Positions 16,242 through 25,095 are shown, counted from the stretch's first letter. The stretch is 26,771 nucleotides of DNA from Flavobacteriales bacterium UBA5933 (GCA_002430925.1 DJDD01000097.1:17233-44003), one strand, 5' to 3'. A program made the numbers and translations. The notes: generated by a model not told the origin, from the sequence alone.

Positions 16242-18945
16242 TCTTTCCTTTTTTCTCTTTAGTAAATAAAGTTTCTTTCGTAGTCATTTCATCATAGAGT
16301 TTGAACAGATACTCTAATCGCTCTTCGTCTGAATGGAAAGGTGCTAAACGATAAATTTGTTCTATAGCCAAATCCAATTCTTTGTGTGCTTGTTTTAGTC
16401 CACTTGGCATTGTTTCGGGATTGTACATCCACGCCATTGTTTTCTCAGGATATTTGGCACGTTCGTCTAATATAGCAAATACATATTGGTTGATGGTTTC
16501 TTTTTTCTTTTCGCTTAATGTAGGAAATGGAAATGTATTGTAGCATAGTTTTGCAGAATAACGATAATCTGTTTTTAATTTTCCACCTACAGCATCTACC
16601 CAAATCATATGCATTTTGGAGTGGAGTACACCGAAAAGCCAAGGTTGGGCATCGTAAATAGCCATTGCAGAATTAGATATAATTGTATCTGAATTCAAGA
16701 AACCTATAGGAATGTACTCTCTTCTTTCTGAAGATGTAGCAGGTATAATAATAGACTCACTCTCTTTAAATCTTACTTCTCCAAATGAATAGTAAATTTC
16801 TTTTAGTCTATTTGTAGCTTCTCTTTTACTTTGATCACGATGATTAAATACGATATTAAATTTATGCTTTATAATATCTATATTTTCAAAGTGTTTATAG
16901 TTATCTTTATCAAACCATAAGCAATATCTGAATTTGCCATTTAAAAAATCATCCGCTCCCATATATTTTTTTAAAAAAATATCAGATTCATCTATATTTA
17001 AAAAAGTCTCGTATTCTTCTTGATTAAGAATTAATCCACCACCATCATTAGGCATATTCCCAAAATTCATTTCAGGAATTTGAGCAAGAGGTTTTGTACG
17101 AGGACTTATAAAAACATTATTCCCTTCTAATAGATAAGCATTGATGTTTTTAACTTCTTTAGCTATCGATTCTGTAAAAATATATTTTGGTTCGTTTGAT
17201 ACATTTCTCAAACCAATGATAACTACAGTAACACCAGCATTACCTTTGGCATTATTTATCCATTTGAATGATTGATAAGCGAAGTCAATTTCAATCTCAT
17301 CATTCAATAATTTTGGCCACAATAAAGAAACTTGTTCTCCTTGAGAAACTGAATTAGTAGAAACCAATCCTAATTTAGCATTGTAATTTTTGATGTAGTT
17401 TACTCCTTTATAAAACCAGATAAAAATATAATCTAAGTTATTAGCACCTTTTAATTTCGGAAAATTAAGAGCTATATCATACTTTTGTTCAGCGTCTTGA
17501 ATTCTTGCTCCTAAATACGGCGGATTTCCAATAATGTATATTTCGTCTGCGGAGCCTGTCGAAGCATCGTTTTTCGGACAAACTTGTTCCCAATCAACAC
17601 GAGCCGCATTACCAGCAGTTATGTTTCCACTTTCTTTAAGCGGTAAAATAGGATTCGATTTTCCGTAATCTAACAATTCCAACTCAAAAACTTGGTTCAT
17701 TTGATGCTCAACCAACCAAAGTGAAAGTATCGCCATTTCGTGTGCAAAATCTTTAATCTCTATCCCATAAAACTGAGAAAGTTTAATTTGAGAAAAATAA
17801 ATTTTACGTTGAGTAGCATTCAAATCTAATAATTCTTTAATAATCTGAATTTCGAGATTTCGTAATTCTTTGTATGTAATAATCAAGAAGTTTCCACTAC
17901 CACAGGCAGGATCGAAAAATTTAATCTTACCTAATCTATCCAATAAAGCTTCTAATCCTTTTATTTTACCTTTATTTTTTTCGAATTCTTCGTACAAATC
18001 ATCCAAGAACAAAGGTTTGATTAACTTTAGGATATTAACAACCGAAGTATAATGCATTCCCAAATTATTACGTTCGGCTGGATCGGCAACTGCCTGAATC
18101 ATCGAACCAAAAATATCAGGGTTAATTTCGGACCAATCTAATTCGCCTGAATCCAAAAGAATTTGACGAGCTTTAGTCGAAAATTTCGGACATAAAATAT
18201 CATCACGAAATAAACCACCATTTACATACGGAAATTTATCAAAATGAGGTTCAAAACTTCCCTGATTTTCGGGTGTATTTAATTTTTTGAAAAGCGTTGT
18301 TAAAAATAAATCAACATCAGAACCATCTTTTTTAGTGTTATTTGCAAGTGTTTCTGTAAAAATACTTTTCACTTCAAAAATCCCTGTATCCTCTGCAAAA
18401 AAACAAAATAACAAACGCGATAAAAAGATATTTAATTGATGACTTCCTTGTGCAATCCAATCAGGATTATCAACTACCAAAATATCATACAATTCGCCTA
18501 ACTTGTAAGCTGCGTCACGATCTAATTTGTTATCATTGCTTACGCGGTAAATCTCTGCACCAGAAAGTGGTAGAAAAAAATCAGTCTGTTCACCTAATTC
18601 TTCAATCGGAAATTCTTTATTGTTCCCTAATTTGGTGTCAACAGCTAAAATATCTTTAAAATCAGTTACAACAATAAAACGAGGTTTTTGTTTCTTGATT
18701 TTTTCATCTTTTGCCAACTCATCAATCAGATTCAGAAGATTAGCTTCTTTTTCTACTTTGAAAAATATTTTCCCTTTGTAAAATAATTCTCCATCAACTT
18801 TAGAAAGATTATAATCTCCTTTTTTAAGACGAGTTATTGTAGTTTTAGACAACCCAAAGGATGATAAGAAATCATAAATAAAGTTTTCTTGCTCAATATT
18901 TTGAGATAAAGTATGTAGATTTTGTTGAATTTCTGATTTTTTCAT
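16234..18945 (-). CDS. MmeI-like DNA methyltransferase (N6-adenine type)
   Basis: A 903-residue class I SAM-dependent DNA methyltransferase. The N-terminal 150 residues resemble the MmeI N-domain, but the canonical D-x9-ExK nuclease site is not seen: an FKVEKE segment near 62-67 lacks the right spacing. NNLGMHYTS (about 293-301) precedes motif I DPACGSGN (345-352) and the catalytic NPPY at 474-477, which marks an N6-adenine enzyme. The remainder should hold the target-recognition domain (DDFLNGKFRYCLW region) and a helical tail. It is first in the leftward cluster. I infer it modifies and perhaps recognises target sites while the helicase and GIY-YIG protein restrict. A repeat-like sequence encodes ASTGSA just before NPPY. 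Confidence 0.9.
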   Translation of the reverse strand: MKKSEIQQNLHTLSQNIEQENFIYDFLSSFGLSKTTITRLKKGDYNLSKVDGELFYKGKIFFKVEKEANLLNLIDELAKDEKIKKQKPRFIVVTDFKDILAVDTKLGNNKEFPIEELGEQTDFFLPLSGAEIYRVSNDNKLDRDAAYKLGELYDILVVDNPDWIAQGSHQLNIFLSRLLFCFFAEDTGIFEVKSIFTETLANNTKKDGSDVDLFLTTLFKKLNTPENQGSFEPHFDKFPYVNGGLFRDDILCPKFSTKARQILLDSGELDWSEINPDIFGSMIQAVADPAERNNLGMHYTSVVNILKLIKPLFLDDLYEEFEKNKGKIKGLEALLDRLGKIKFFDPACGSGNFLIITYKELRNLEIQIIKELLDLNATQRKIYFSQIKLSQFYGIEIKDFAHEMAILSLWLVEHQMNQVFELELLDYGKSNPILPLKESGNITAGNAARVDWEQVCPKNDASTGSADEIYIIGNPPYLGARIQDAEQKYDIALNFPKLKGANNLDYIFIWFYKGVNYIKNYNAKLGLVSTNSVSQGEQVSLLWPKLLNDEIEIDFAYQSFKWINNAKGNAGVTVVIIGLRNVSNEPKYIFTESIAKEVKNINAYLLEGNNVFISPRTKPLAQIPEMNFGNMPNDGGGLILNQEEYETFLNIDESDIFLKKYMGADDFLNGKFRYCLWFDKDNYKHFENIDIIKHKFNIVFNHRDQSKREATNRLKEIYYSFGEVRFKESESIIIPATSSERREYIPIGFLNSDTIISNSAMAIYDAQPWLFGVLHSKMHMIWVDAVGGKLKTDYRYSAKLCYNTFPFPTLSEKKKETINQYVFAILDERAKYPEKTMAWMYNPETMPSGLKQAHKELDLAIEQIYRLAPFHSDEERLEYLFKLYDEMTTKETLFTKEKKGKKK
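17549..17569. repeat. REP-like core inside the methyltransferase gene
   Basis: GAGCCTGTCGAAGC at 17552-17565 matches, from memory, the core of a short dispersed palindromic repeat common in Bacteroidota genomes. Here it lies in frame and encodes part of ASTGSAD in a loop just before NPPY. Higher GC than its surroundings supports insertion. Confidence 0.45.
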
Positions 18946-19005
18946 TAATAGTTAGAATAAATATATTTTCTAAAATAAAGTATAAAAATAGTTAATTTTA
19001 GCGTT

Positions 19006-19031
19006 TAATTGAATCAATTACCAATATTGGT
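19006..19031. promoter_or_regulatory. Paired palindromes between divergent genes
   Basis: TAATTGAATCAATTA (19006-19020) and the perfect palindrome ACCAATATTGGT (19020-19031) abut in the 117-base gap between the methyltransferase gene and the abi gene. They are candidate operators. No exact TAnnTTTG was found here on the methyltransferase side; TATTTTTA is the closest. Confidence 0.35.
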
Positions 19032-19062
19032 TAAAAGATATTTTTTTAGATTTATAAATACT

Positions 19063-19956
19063 ATGGGTAAAATTGCAACTTCTATTTCACAACAAATAGC
19101 AAAATTAGAAGAAAGAGGAATGATCTTAGATTTATCTCATGATAAAATCAAAGATGTTTTACTCGATATTGGATATTATAGACTAGGGTTTTACTGGCAA
19201 TCATTTGGAAAAGAATCTTTAGATAGTGATAGAAATCATAATTTTAAAGAAAATACTAAATTTTCTACAATTCTTGATTTATACTATATGTACGTAGATC
19301 TTAGACATTTATTGATTAAATCAATTAACAGAATTGAAATTAATTTTAGGACAAAATTAATTTATTATTGCTCAAATAAATACAAAGAAACTCCAACTTG
19401 GTTTGTTCATCCAAAAGTAGTTTCTAAAACTTTCATTAATCAATTTGATGGTTACTATAATTTTGATTTAAAAAAAAAATAAAGTAATAGCCAATCATCA
19501 TAAAAAAATATTAATGACAAATATGCTCCAGCATGGAAAACTTTAGAGTATTTCACTTTTGGAACAAATCTAAAAATATTCAAATCTTTACTAGATAACG
19601 ATATCAAAGAAAGAATATCAAAACTTTACAATGTAAATGATACTGAAAAGTTTATTAAATTAATGGAAACTATAGTTTTTGTTAGAAACTATTGTGCTCA
19701 TGGCGGTATTATGTTTGACCTACGAAATACTTATGGAATTCCTAAACTTCCTTATTTTAATTTTAACAACAACGATCGACACTGTTTAGACTCTTGTATT
19801 AAGGTTATCATATTTATTTTGAACCAAATATCAGAAAATAGGTCAAATCAACTTTCTGAAGAATTAAATAAATTATTTTTAGATTATGATAAAAAAGATA
19901 ATGCTATAAGCAATATAATTGGAGAAAAAATTAATTATTTATTACATAAAGACTAA
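19063..19956 (+). pseudogene. Abi_2-family (AbiD/AbiF-like) gene, frame broken
   Basis: Abortive-infection protein of the HEPN-RNase type, about 297 codons if repaired, a normal length. The N-terminal part (residues 1-139 from ATG 19063) shows QQIAKLEERGM, GYYRLGFYW and the conserved helix LRHLLIKSINRIEINFRTKL. The frame then meets TAA (19480-19482) after a 10-A run. Downstream, NDKYAPAWKTLEYFTFG and VRNYCAHGG (the Rx4H HEPN motif) follow in the original frame. Removing one A from 19470-19479 and adding one to the 7-A run at 19502-19508 gives one continuous protein. It diverges from the methyltransferase gene. It may be a true pseudogene, a phase-variable gene, or carry a sequencing error. 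Confidence 0.8.
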
Positions 19957-19976
19957 TTTTTTTATAAAATATTTGT

Positions 19977-19984
19977 TACCTTTG
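19977..19984 (+). promoter_or_regulatory. -7 element of candidate small RNA
   Basis: TACCTTTG, a perfect TAnnTTTG match, 20 bases after the abi stop codon. No TTTG at the -33 position. Confidence 0.5.
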
Positions 19985-19989
19985 CAGAA

Positions 19990-20079
19990 CATAGTGTCCC
20001 ATTATTCATGTATTTATATGCTTTAATGCTGCACTCTAAAAAAAGAAATTACAACCTCAGACTTGCTCTGAGGTTTTTT
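19990..20079 (+). ncRNA. Candidate small RNA of about 90 nt
   Basis: A promoter element (TACCTTTG, 19977-19984) is followed about 70 bases later by a strong Rho-independent terminator, with no convincing gene between. The transcript would run from about 19990 to the T run at 20074-20079. The segment TTTAATGCTG (20022-20031) has its reverse complement at 20104-20113, on the far side of the terminator. I do not recognise the RNA. The only frame inside (34 codons from 20008) runs through the terminator stem and is unlikely to be a gene. Confidence 0.5.
20053..20079 (+). terminator. Rho-independent terminator
   Basis: A 9-bp perfect stem AACCTCAGA / TCTGAGGTT around a 5-base loop, followed by a T run. 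It ends the candidate small RNA, and could also serve the abi gene. Confidence 0.9.
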
Positions 20080-20085
20080 ATTTTA

Positions 20086-20352
20086 AATAATAAAGTAATT
20101 TTACAGCATTAAAATAATAATCACTTACGCGTAAGCTTTCGTTAATTGGAGCAAGAAAACTGCGAATTTATATATATAAATTCTATAAGTGCGTTAGGGG
20201 TTGCAGTGGCATCCTTTTTATGTAGCATTTTGCTAAATAAAAAGATAAAACGGAAAACCCGCCCGAACGCCCAAATTATTTTTATGATAAGAGAATACTT
20301 TTTTTAAAAATTAATTCCTTTACTCAAACTTTGTACTAAAAATTACAAATCT
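20086..20352. other. Gene-free stretch with palindromes and a hairpin repeat
   Basis: No gene seen. It holds the palindromes CTTACGCGTAAG (20124-20135) and a 20-bp AT palindrome (20164-20183, GAATTTATAT mirrored), then the hairpin repeat at 20191-20272, then the promoter of the mechanosensitive channel. Confidence 0.6.
20191..20272. repeat. Dispersed hairpin repeat (REP-like), full copy
   Basis: An 82-base imperfect hairpin. The outer arms are GCGTTAGGG and CCCGAACGC (one mismatch), and the inner arms are CTTTTTAT / ATAAAAAG and AGCA / TGCT around a small loop. The GC-rich ends stand out from the AT-rich surroundings. Similar elements are, from memory, dispersed between genes in Weeksellaceae. 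A related end appears inverted at the right edge of the window. Confidence 0.65.
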
Positions 20353-20360
20353 TATTTTTG
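20330..20360 (+). promoter_or_regulatory. Promoter of the mechanosensitive channel gene
   Basis: TTTG at 20330-20333 and TATTTTTG at 20353-20360, spaced by 19 bases: the best -33/-7 match in the window. The start codon follows 20 bases after the -7 element. Confidence 0.8.
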
Positions 20361-20380
20361 CTTTATCAGTTTTATGAATT

Positions 20381-21691
20381 ATGGAAATTTTAGATAAAAA
20401 TTTACAGAGCGATTTGTATCGAACAACATTTAATTTGATTGCAAAAACAGGGCTTTCTACTTATTTTACAACACTTATTACTTCTGCTGTTTTAACAATT
20501 GCTTTATTGTTGATTTTATATGTTGTTGATTTCTTATTGAGAAAAGTTTTATTATTGCTTGTAACTAAATTTATTGAAAAAAGTGAAACAAAATTAGATG
20601 ATTTACTCATCGAAAATAAAGTATTAAGGTATTTAATTCATCTTGTACCTCTTGTTGTAGCAAAAGATGCCATTCCACTGATATTTAAGGGATTTCCGAA
20701 TTGGATAAATATAGCTGTACAAATTATAAGTATAACACAAGTTGTTACGATAGCATTGTTATTTTCTGCAGTTTTTAGAACTTTTAGAGATTTTTTGAGA
20801 ACAAAAAAATCTTTTACTGATAAACCTATTGACAGTTATTTGCAAGTAATAAATATCGTTGTGTTTTTTGTAGCTGGAATTCTTATTTTTTCTATACTAA
20901 CTGGTCAATCTCCTATTGCATTTCTAGTTTCTTTGGGAGCTGCGTCGGCAGTATTGATGTTGGTCTTTAAAGATACAATTCTTGGGTTTGTTGCAAGTAT
21001 ACAGGTTTCTATAAATGATATGGTTCGTGTTGGTGATTGGATAGAGATGACTAAATATGGAGCAGACGGACATGTGATAGAAATAAATTTGGGAACTGTA
21101 AAAGTTCAGAATTTTGATAAAACAATTACAACGATTCCTACATACGCTTTGGTTTCTGATTCGTTCAGAAACTATAGAGGAATGCAAAAGGCTGGAGGGC
21201 GTAGAATAAAAAGATCATTGAATATAAAAATGTCTTCTGTCCGTTTTCTTACTGAAAATGAAATTGAAGAATTAAAAAAAATACAACTTTTACGAGAGTA
21301 CATTGATGAAAAAACGCATGAGATAAATACTTATAATGTAAGTAAGAATATAGATCCTACGGTTTCTGCAAATGGAAGAAGGTTAACAAATGTTGGCTTA
21401 TATAGACAGTATATAAAAGCATATACGTTTAATAGTCCTAAAATCCGTACAGATATGATGTTTGAAGTAAGACAATTACAGCCAACAGAGCATGGTTTGC
21501 CTTTGGAATTGTTTATGTTTGCGAATACAATTCTTTGGAATGAATACGAGGTGATTATGGCCGATATTTTTGATCATATTATTGCTGTAGTTTCTTTATT
21601 CCATTTAGAAATATTCGAATCACCTTCTTCTGGTGATGTTCAAGAAATTGCTGAAGCATTAAAAATAACAACAGTAAAAACGCAAGATTAA
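20381..21691 (+). CDS. ybdG: YbdG-type mechanosensitive ion channel
   Basis: A 436-residue inner-membrane channel of the MscS superfamily that opens under membrane tension during osmotic downshock. Hydrophobic segments lie near residues 30-60, 85-100, 110-132 and 155-174, and the pore-lining helix FLVSLGAASAVLMLVFKDTILGF-type segment begins at 181. The block VGDWIEMTKYGADG (218-230) and TTIPTYALVSDSFRNY just after closely recall E. coli YbdG, including the GGRRIKRS that follows. The length fits. It is transcribed alone from its own promoter and converges on the DUF2339 gene, sharing four bases at the stops. Confidence 0.9.
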   Translation: MEILDKNLQSDLYRTTFNLIAKTGLSTYFTTLITSAVLTIALLLILYVVDFLLRKVLLLLVTKFIEKSETKLDDLLIENKVLRYLIHLVPLVVAKDAIPLIFKGFPNWINIAVQIISITQVVTIALLFSAVFRTFRDFLRTKKSFTDKPIDSYLQVINIVVFFVAGILIFSILTGQSPIAFLVSLGAASAVLMLVFKDTILGFVASIQVSINDMVRVGDWIEMTKYGADGHVIEINLGTVKVQNFDKTITTIPTYALVSDSFRNYRGMQKAGGRRIKRSLNIKMSSVRFLTENEIEELKKIQLLREYIDEKTHEINTYNVSKNIDPTVSANGRRLTNVGLYRQYIKAYTFNSPKIRTDMMFEVRQLQPTEHGLPLELFMFANTILWNEYEVIMADIFDHIIAVVSLFHLEIFESPSSGDVQEIAEALKITTVKTQD

Positions 21692-21703
21692 TCTTGCGTT
21701 TTT
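21676..21703. terminator. Bidirectional terminator containing both stop codons
   Basis: A 28-bp perfect palindrome (AAAAACGCAAGATT and its reverse complement). The TTAA at its centre, 21688-21691, carries the overlapping stop codons of the two convergent genes. Confidence 0.92.
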
Positions 21704-23913
21704 TTATTGTCTATTAAATTAATCATTAATTTTTTTAATTTCTGATAGGTAAAAGATGTCAATAAGATTAATATTCCTAAAACTATAAAAGATACTATTC
21801 TAAAAACATTGTTCATTTGCCAAACATCAATAAAATATAGTTTAAGGATGATTAATCCAAAAAGAATTAAGCCTGACAAAGGGAATGCTTTGATTTGATT
21901 TTTTATTCCAATAAATAAAAAACTAAATCCAATAATTGCCCAGCATATTGGTAATAGAATTAATCTAAAAATATCTTGTTGATGGCTATAATTTGTTTCC
22001 GAGATTTGTGTTGTAGCCAACATGAAAAGATTATAAATCTCGAAACTGAAAGTATAGGTAATTAAGATTGAAAATATAATTTGTAAGCTGTTTGATTCTT
22101 TAAATTCATTTTTATGACAAATAATATATAGACTATAAATTGTAGGGATAAGGTACAATATGTAGATATAATAATTATTCGAAACAAAGTTAGTTTGTGG
22201 AATTTCATTTATATTATTTGCTATTATTGGTAAAAGAAAAATACATAGCATTGTTATAGATAATATCAAGTAGACAATAACTTTATTTAACTTTAATATT
22301 CTGTTACTTACAAATAAAATAGAATTAAAGTATAATGTATAAATTAATATAAAGCAGATGATTTCTTGATAATAAAAATATGATTCTATTTGATAGACCA
22401 ATTCAAATAAAATACTATTGTAAATTATAAAGACAGATATGATTGTAAAGATTAATTTTGAGTGAGTTAATTTTAAGCCGAAAAATGTCTCATCTTCTTC
22501 AAAATCATTAATCAATAAGATATTACATACCGAACATAATGAGACAATTGTACTTGTTATAAAAACTTTATTTAATACAACTGGAAGTGTATTTTCTGTT
22601 TCGATATAAGAAAACCAATTAACACAAAGTGCAATAAATAGGAATGGAAACATTGCTATGAAGAATAATTTAAAAATATTCTCTTTTGATTTTTTCCATA
22701 AGTACAATAATAATGTAGATTCTAAAGCAAAACATAATGAAATAACATTTGGCTTGAATCCCAATGCAATACTCATTGTAAACAATGTTATTCCTAAACC
22801 TAGTAATGTATTTTGAAGTAATTTATTTTTTGAAGTGTTTTTAATCCAAAAAAATAATCCTAGATTGATTACAGAAAACAGAAAAGAAATTAATGCTGAA
22901 TATTTTTTCATATCGATAGAATAATTACTTGCAATTAAGCTAGTTGCCACAATGGTATTGATAGATAATAAAATACTATTTGCCACAGAAAACTCTTTTT
23001 TATCAAAATAGTTAATCAAGCTATTTAGGTTAAAAATTACATAGTTGACAAAGAAAAACAATAACTGCATTTTAGAACTTGTTTCGTTTATCCATGCTAA
23101 ACTATAGATTGAAGTAAATACAAATGCGATATATGTAATTATTTCCCACTTCTTTTTAAAAGACATGTATAACATGCTGATATTAAGTAGAACTAAATAG
23201 GAAAAAAGAAAAGTATAATTACTTTCGCCAGAACTAATCATTAATGGAGCACAAAAACCCCCAATAATAGAAAAAATAGCCAAAACTTGTTTGTTGTATA
23301 TTAATGCTAATACAATAGAAAATACAGTAACAAATGTAAGCAGTAAAAAAGTTATGTTTTGGGAGAAAAGATGATATTCTCTAAATGCAATCGTCAAAGA
23401 GAAATATAAAATAGAAATACCTCCCCCTATGAGTATAGAGGAAAAAATTTCATATCCTTTTCTCAATTTATGAGCAATTCTTATAATACCAAATCCTACA
23501 AATATTCCAATGTAGAAACGGAAATTTTCACTAATCCAATTTTGGTCAATTGCATATTTTACAAAATAACCAATTCCAAGTACAAGAGTTATAATCCCTG
23601 TAATGGTAAGGAAATTATCTTTAAGAAAATCGACTAATTTATTAATTGAAGAATCAATCCATGAATCCTTTTGCTCTAAATTGATTTGAGGTTTTATAGT
23701 ATTATCAATTTTCTTTTCATTAATTGTAATTGGTGATGTATCAATCGTTTGATTTTTTGAAATGGGTTCCATTTCAACTTTTTCTGCCTCAATTTTACGT
23801 TGTAATTTTTTTATACGTATATCTTGATCATCAATTCTTTTTTTAAGATGATTATCATTCTTAAATAAAATAATAATCAAAATAATAATAACTAGAGTAA
23901 AATAATATTCCAT
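21688..23913 (-). CDS. DUF2339 family polytopic membrane protein
   Basis: 741 residues. One N-terminal transmembrane helix (residues 2-17) is followed by a coiled coil (KKRIDDQDIRIKKLQRKIEAEK) and a polar linker to about residue 95. Then many hydrophobic helices follow, roughly twenty, beginning with FLTITGIITLVLGIGYFVKYAI. The GIGYFVKYAIDQNWI, GGGISILYFSLTIAF and YNKQVLAIFSIIGGFCAPLM blocks are typical of DUF2339 proteins. The function of that family is unknown; a transport or envelope role would be a guess. It diverges from porQ and shares a terminator with the mechanosensitive channel. Confidence 0.85.
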   Translation of the reverse strand: MEYYFTLVIIILIIILFKNDNHLKKRIDDQDIRIKKLQRKIEAEKVEMEPISKNQTIDTSPITINEKKIDNTIKPQINLEQKDSWIDSSINKLVDFLKDNFLTITGIITLVLGIGYFVKYAIDQNWISENFRFYIGIFVGFGIIRIAHKLRKGYEIFSSILIGGGISILYFSLTIAFREYHLFSQNITFLLLTFVTVFSIVLALIYNKQVLAIFSIIGGFCAPLMISSGESNYTFLFSYLVLLNISMLYMSFKKKWEIITYIAFVFTSIYSLAWINETSSKMQLLFFFVNYVIFNLNSLINYFDKKEFSVANSILLSINTIVATSLIASNYSIDMKKYSALISFLFSVINLGLFFWIKNTSKNKLLQNTLLGLGITLFTMSIALGFKPNVISLCFALESTLLLYLWKKSKENIFKLFFIAMFPFLFIALCVNWFSYIETENTLPVVLNKVFITSTIVSLCSVCNILLINDFEEDETFFGLKLTHSKLIFTIISVFIIYNSILFELVYQIESYFYYQEIICFILIYTLYFNSILFVSNRILKLNKVIVYLILSITMLCIFLLPIIANNINEIPQTNFVSNNYYIYILYLIPTIYSLYIICHKNEFKESNSLQIIFSILITYTFSFEIYNLFMLATTQISETNYSHQQDIFRLILLPICWAIIGFSFLFIGIKNQIKAFPLSGLILFGLIILKLYFIDVWQMNNVFRIVSFIVLGILILLTSFTYQKLKKLMINLIDNKKTQD

Positions 23914-23969
23914 AGAATGTTTTTAGGTTAATGGAAGATAAGTATAATTTTTAATTTAACTGATCATAT

Positions 23970-23991
23970 ACGAAAACATTACTGTTTTCGT
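23970..23991. promoter_or_regulatory. Inverted repeat upstream of porQ
   Basis: ACGAAAAC and GTTTTCGT, perfect 8-bp arms around a 6-base spacer, in the 104-base gap between the divergent DUF2339 gene and porQ. It has no T run and is better read as an operator than as a terminator. Confidence 0.4.
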
Positions 23992-24005
23992 TATTACAAA
24001 ATATC

Positions 24006-24013
24006 TATTTTTG
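24006..24013 (+). promoter_or_regulatory. Possible porQ -7 element
   Basis: TATTTTTG, only 4 bases before the porQ ATG. If used, the mRNA would be leaderless. No -33 TTTG is visible, so this may be chance. Confidence 0.35.
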
Positions 24014-24017
24014 CTGA

Positions 24018-25043
24018 ATGTTTAGAAATATAAGTACATTAATGTTAGTTGCGTTTTCAACGATTGTTTTTGCGCAAGACGGAACACGTGTATACGCATT
24101 TTTAAATATCACAACTTCAGCTCGTCAAGCAGCTTTAGGTGGTAATGCACAAACATCATGGGATGCAGATCCTAACAGTTCTTTATGGAATCCTGCTTTG
24201 ATGAATAGAGAAATGCATGGACAATTTGCGCTAAATTATGTGAGTTATATTGCTGATGTTAATTTTGGAACGTTTTCTACGGTGTATGAAATAGATCAAG
24301 AAAATTATCTATCACTTCATGGGCAATATGTAGATTATGGAAAGCTAGTCGGTGCAGATCAAAATGGTAATCTTACTGGTGATTTCAAAGCGAGCGATGC
24401 AGCAATTACGCTTGGTTATGCCCGAGTAATAGGGGATTATTGGACATTAGGAGCGAATTTAAAATATATAAATTCGACCATAGAAACATATAAATCTTCT
24501 GCCATCGCAGCAGATTTAGGTTTGTCTTATCATGATTTTGATAAAAATATTAATATCTCATTTGTTGTTCGTAATTTGGGAGGACAGTTACAAACCTATA
24601 GTGGAACGACAGAAAAAATGCCTACTCAAATTAATTTGGGTCTTTCTCATCGATTAGAACATGTTCCCTTAGAATTTACTTTATCATTGCATGATTTGCA
24701 AAAATTTGATATTTCACAGACCTACAATAAAAACGGAGAAGAAGTTACTTTTGGTCGTAAAATAATAGATCATGTTTCTGTTGGTGGTGAGTTATTTCCA
24801 GATTCAGATTTTAATATGCGTTTAGGGTACAATTTCAAAAGAGGAAATGATTTATCTGTAGATGGTATTCGCTCTTTATCAGGGTTTACTTATGGTTTTG
24901 GACTTCGTATAAATGCATTTAGGTTTGAGTATGGTCATGCGAATTACCACAAATCAGGAGGATCAAATCATATAGGTTTGATTATAAATTTAGATAGAAT
25001 AATACAAGGGAGAGATTATTGGAGAAGTAATCCTTGGTTGTAG
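24018..25043 (+). CDS. porQ: Type IX secretion system protein PorQ
   Basis: A 341-residue outer-membrane beta-barrel protein. The signal peptide is residues 1-20 (MFRN, hydrophobic core, FAQ then D). The start of the mature part, YAFLNITTSARQAALGGNAQT with DPNSSLWNPALM, is the hallmark of the PorQ/PorV (FadL-like) group, and the remainder is a series of amphipathic strands such as ITLGYARVIGDYWTLGANLKY. PorQ acts with PorU, PorV and PorZ in processing and attaching type IX cargo at the surface. The first ATG is favoured because it gives a proper signal peptide. It is followed by cmk, a pairing I recall from other flavobacteria. Confidence 0.9.
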   Translation: MFRNISTLMLVAFSTIVFAQDGTRVYAFLNITTSARQAALGGNAQTSWDADPNSSLWNPALMNREMHGQFALNYVSYIADVNFGTFSTVYEIDQENYLSLHGQYVDYGKLVGADQNGNLTGDFKASDAAITLGYARVIGDYWTLGANLKYINSTIETYKSSAIAADLGLSYHDFDKNINISFVVRNLGGQLQTYSGTTEKMPTQINLGLSHRLEHVPLEFTLSLHDLQKFDISQTYNKNGEEVTFGRKIIDHVSVGGELFPDSDFNMRLGYNFKRGNDLSVDGIRSLSGFTYGFGLRINAFRFEYGHANYHKSGGSNHIGLIINLDRIIQGRDYWRSNPWL

Positions 25044-25069
25044 ATACTTATCAAACAAACATAAAACAT

Positions 25070-25077
25070 TATATTTG
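25070..25077 (+). promoter_or_regulatory. cmk -7 promoter element
   Basis: TATATTTG ending 18 bases before the ATG at 25096. It includes the TTG codon at 25075 that would begin a longer cmk frame, so that longer start is unlikely. Confidence 0.5.
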
Positions 25078-25095
25078 TTATCAATTCGTATTTTA

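Noticed and set aside
9739..18945. Known DISARM or BREX system
   Set aside because: No DUF1998, phospholipase D, PglZ, BrxL or BrxC-like gene is present; only the methyltransferase and a helicase overlap in type with those systems.
20008..20112. 34-codon gene next to the candidate small RNA
   Set aside because: The frame runs straight through a strong terminator hairpin and shows no recognisable protein features.
8370..20272. tRNA-Leu as the island attachment site
   Set aside because: No copy of the tRNA-Leu 3' end and no integrase gene were found near the right edge of the island in this window.
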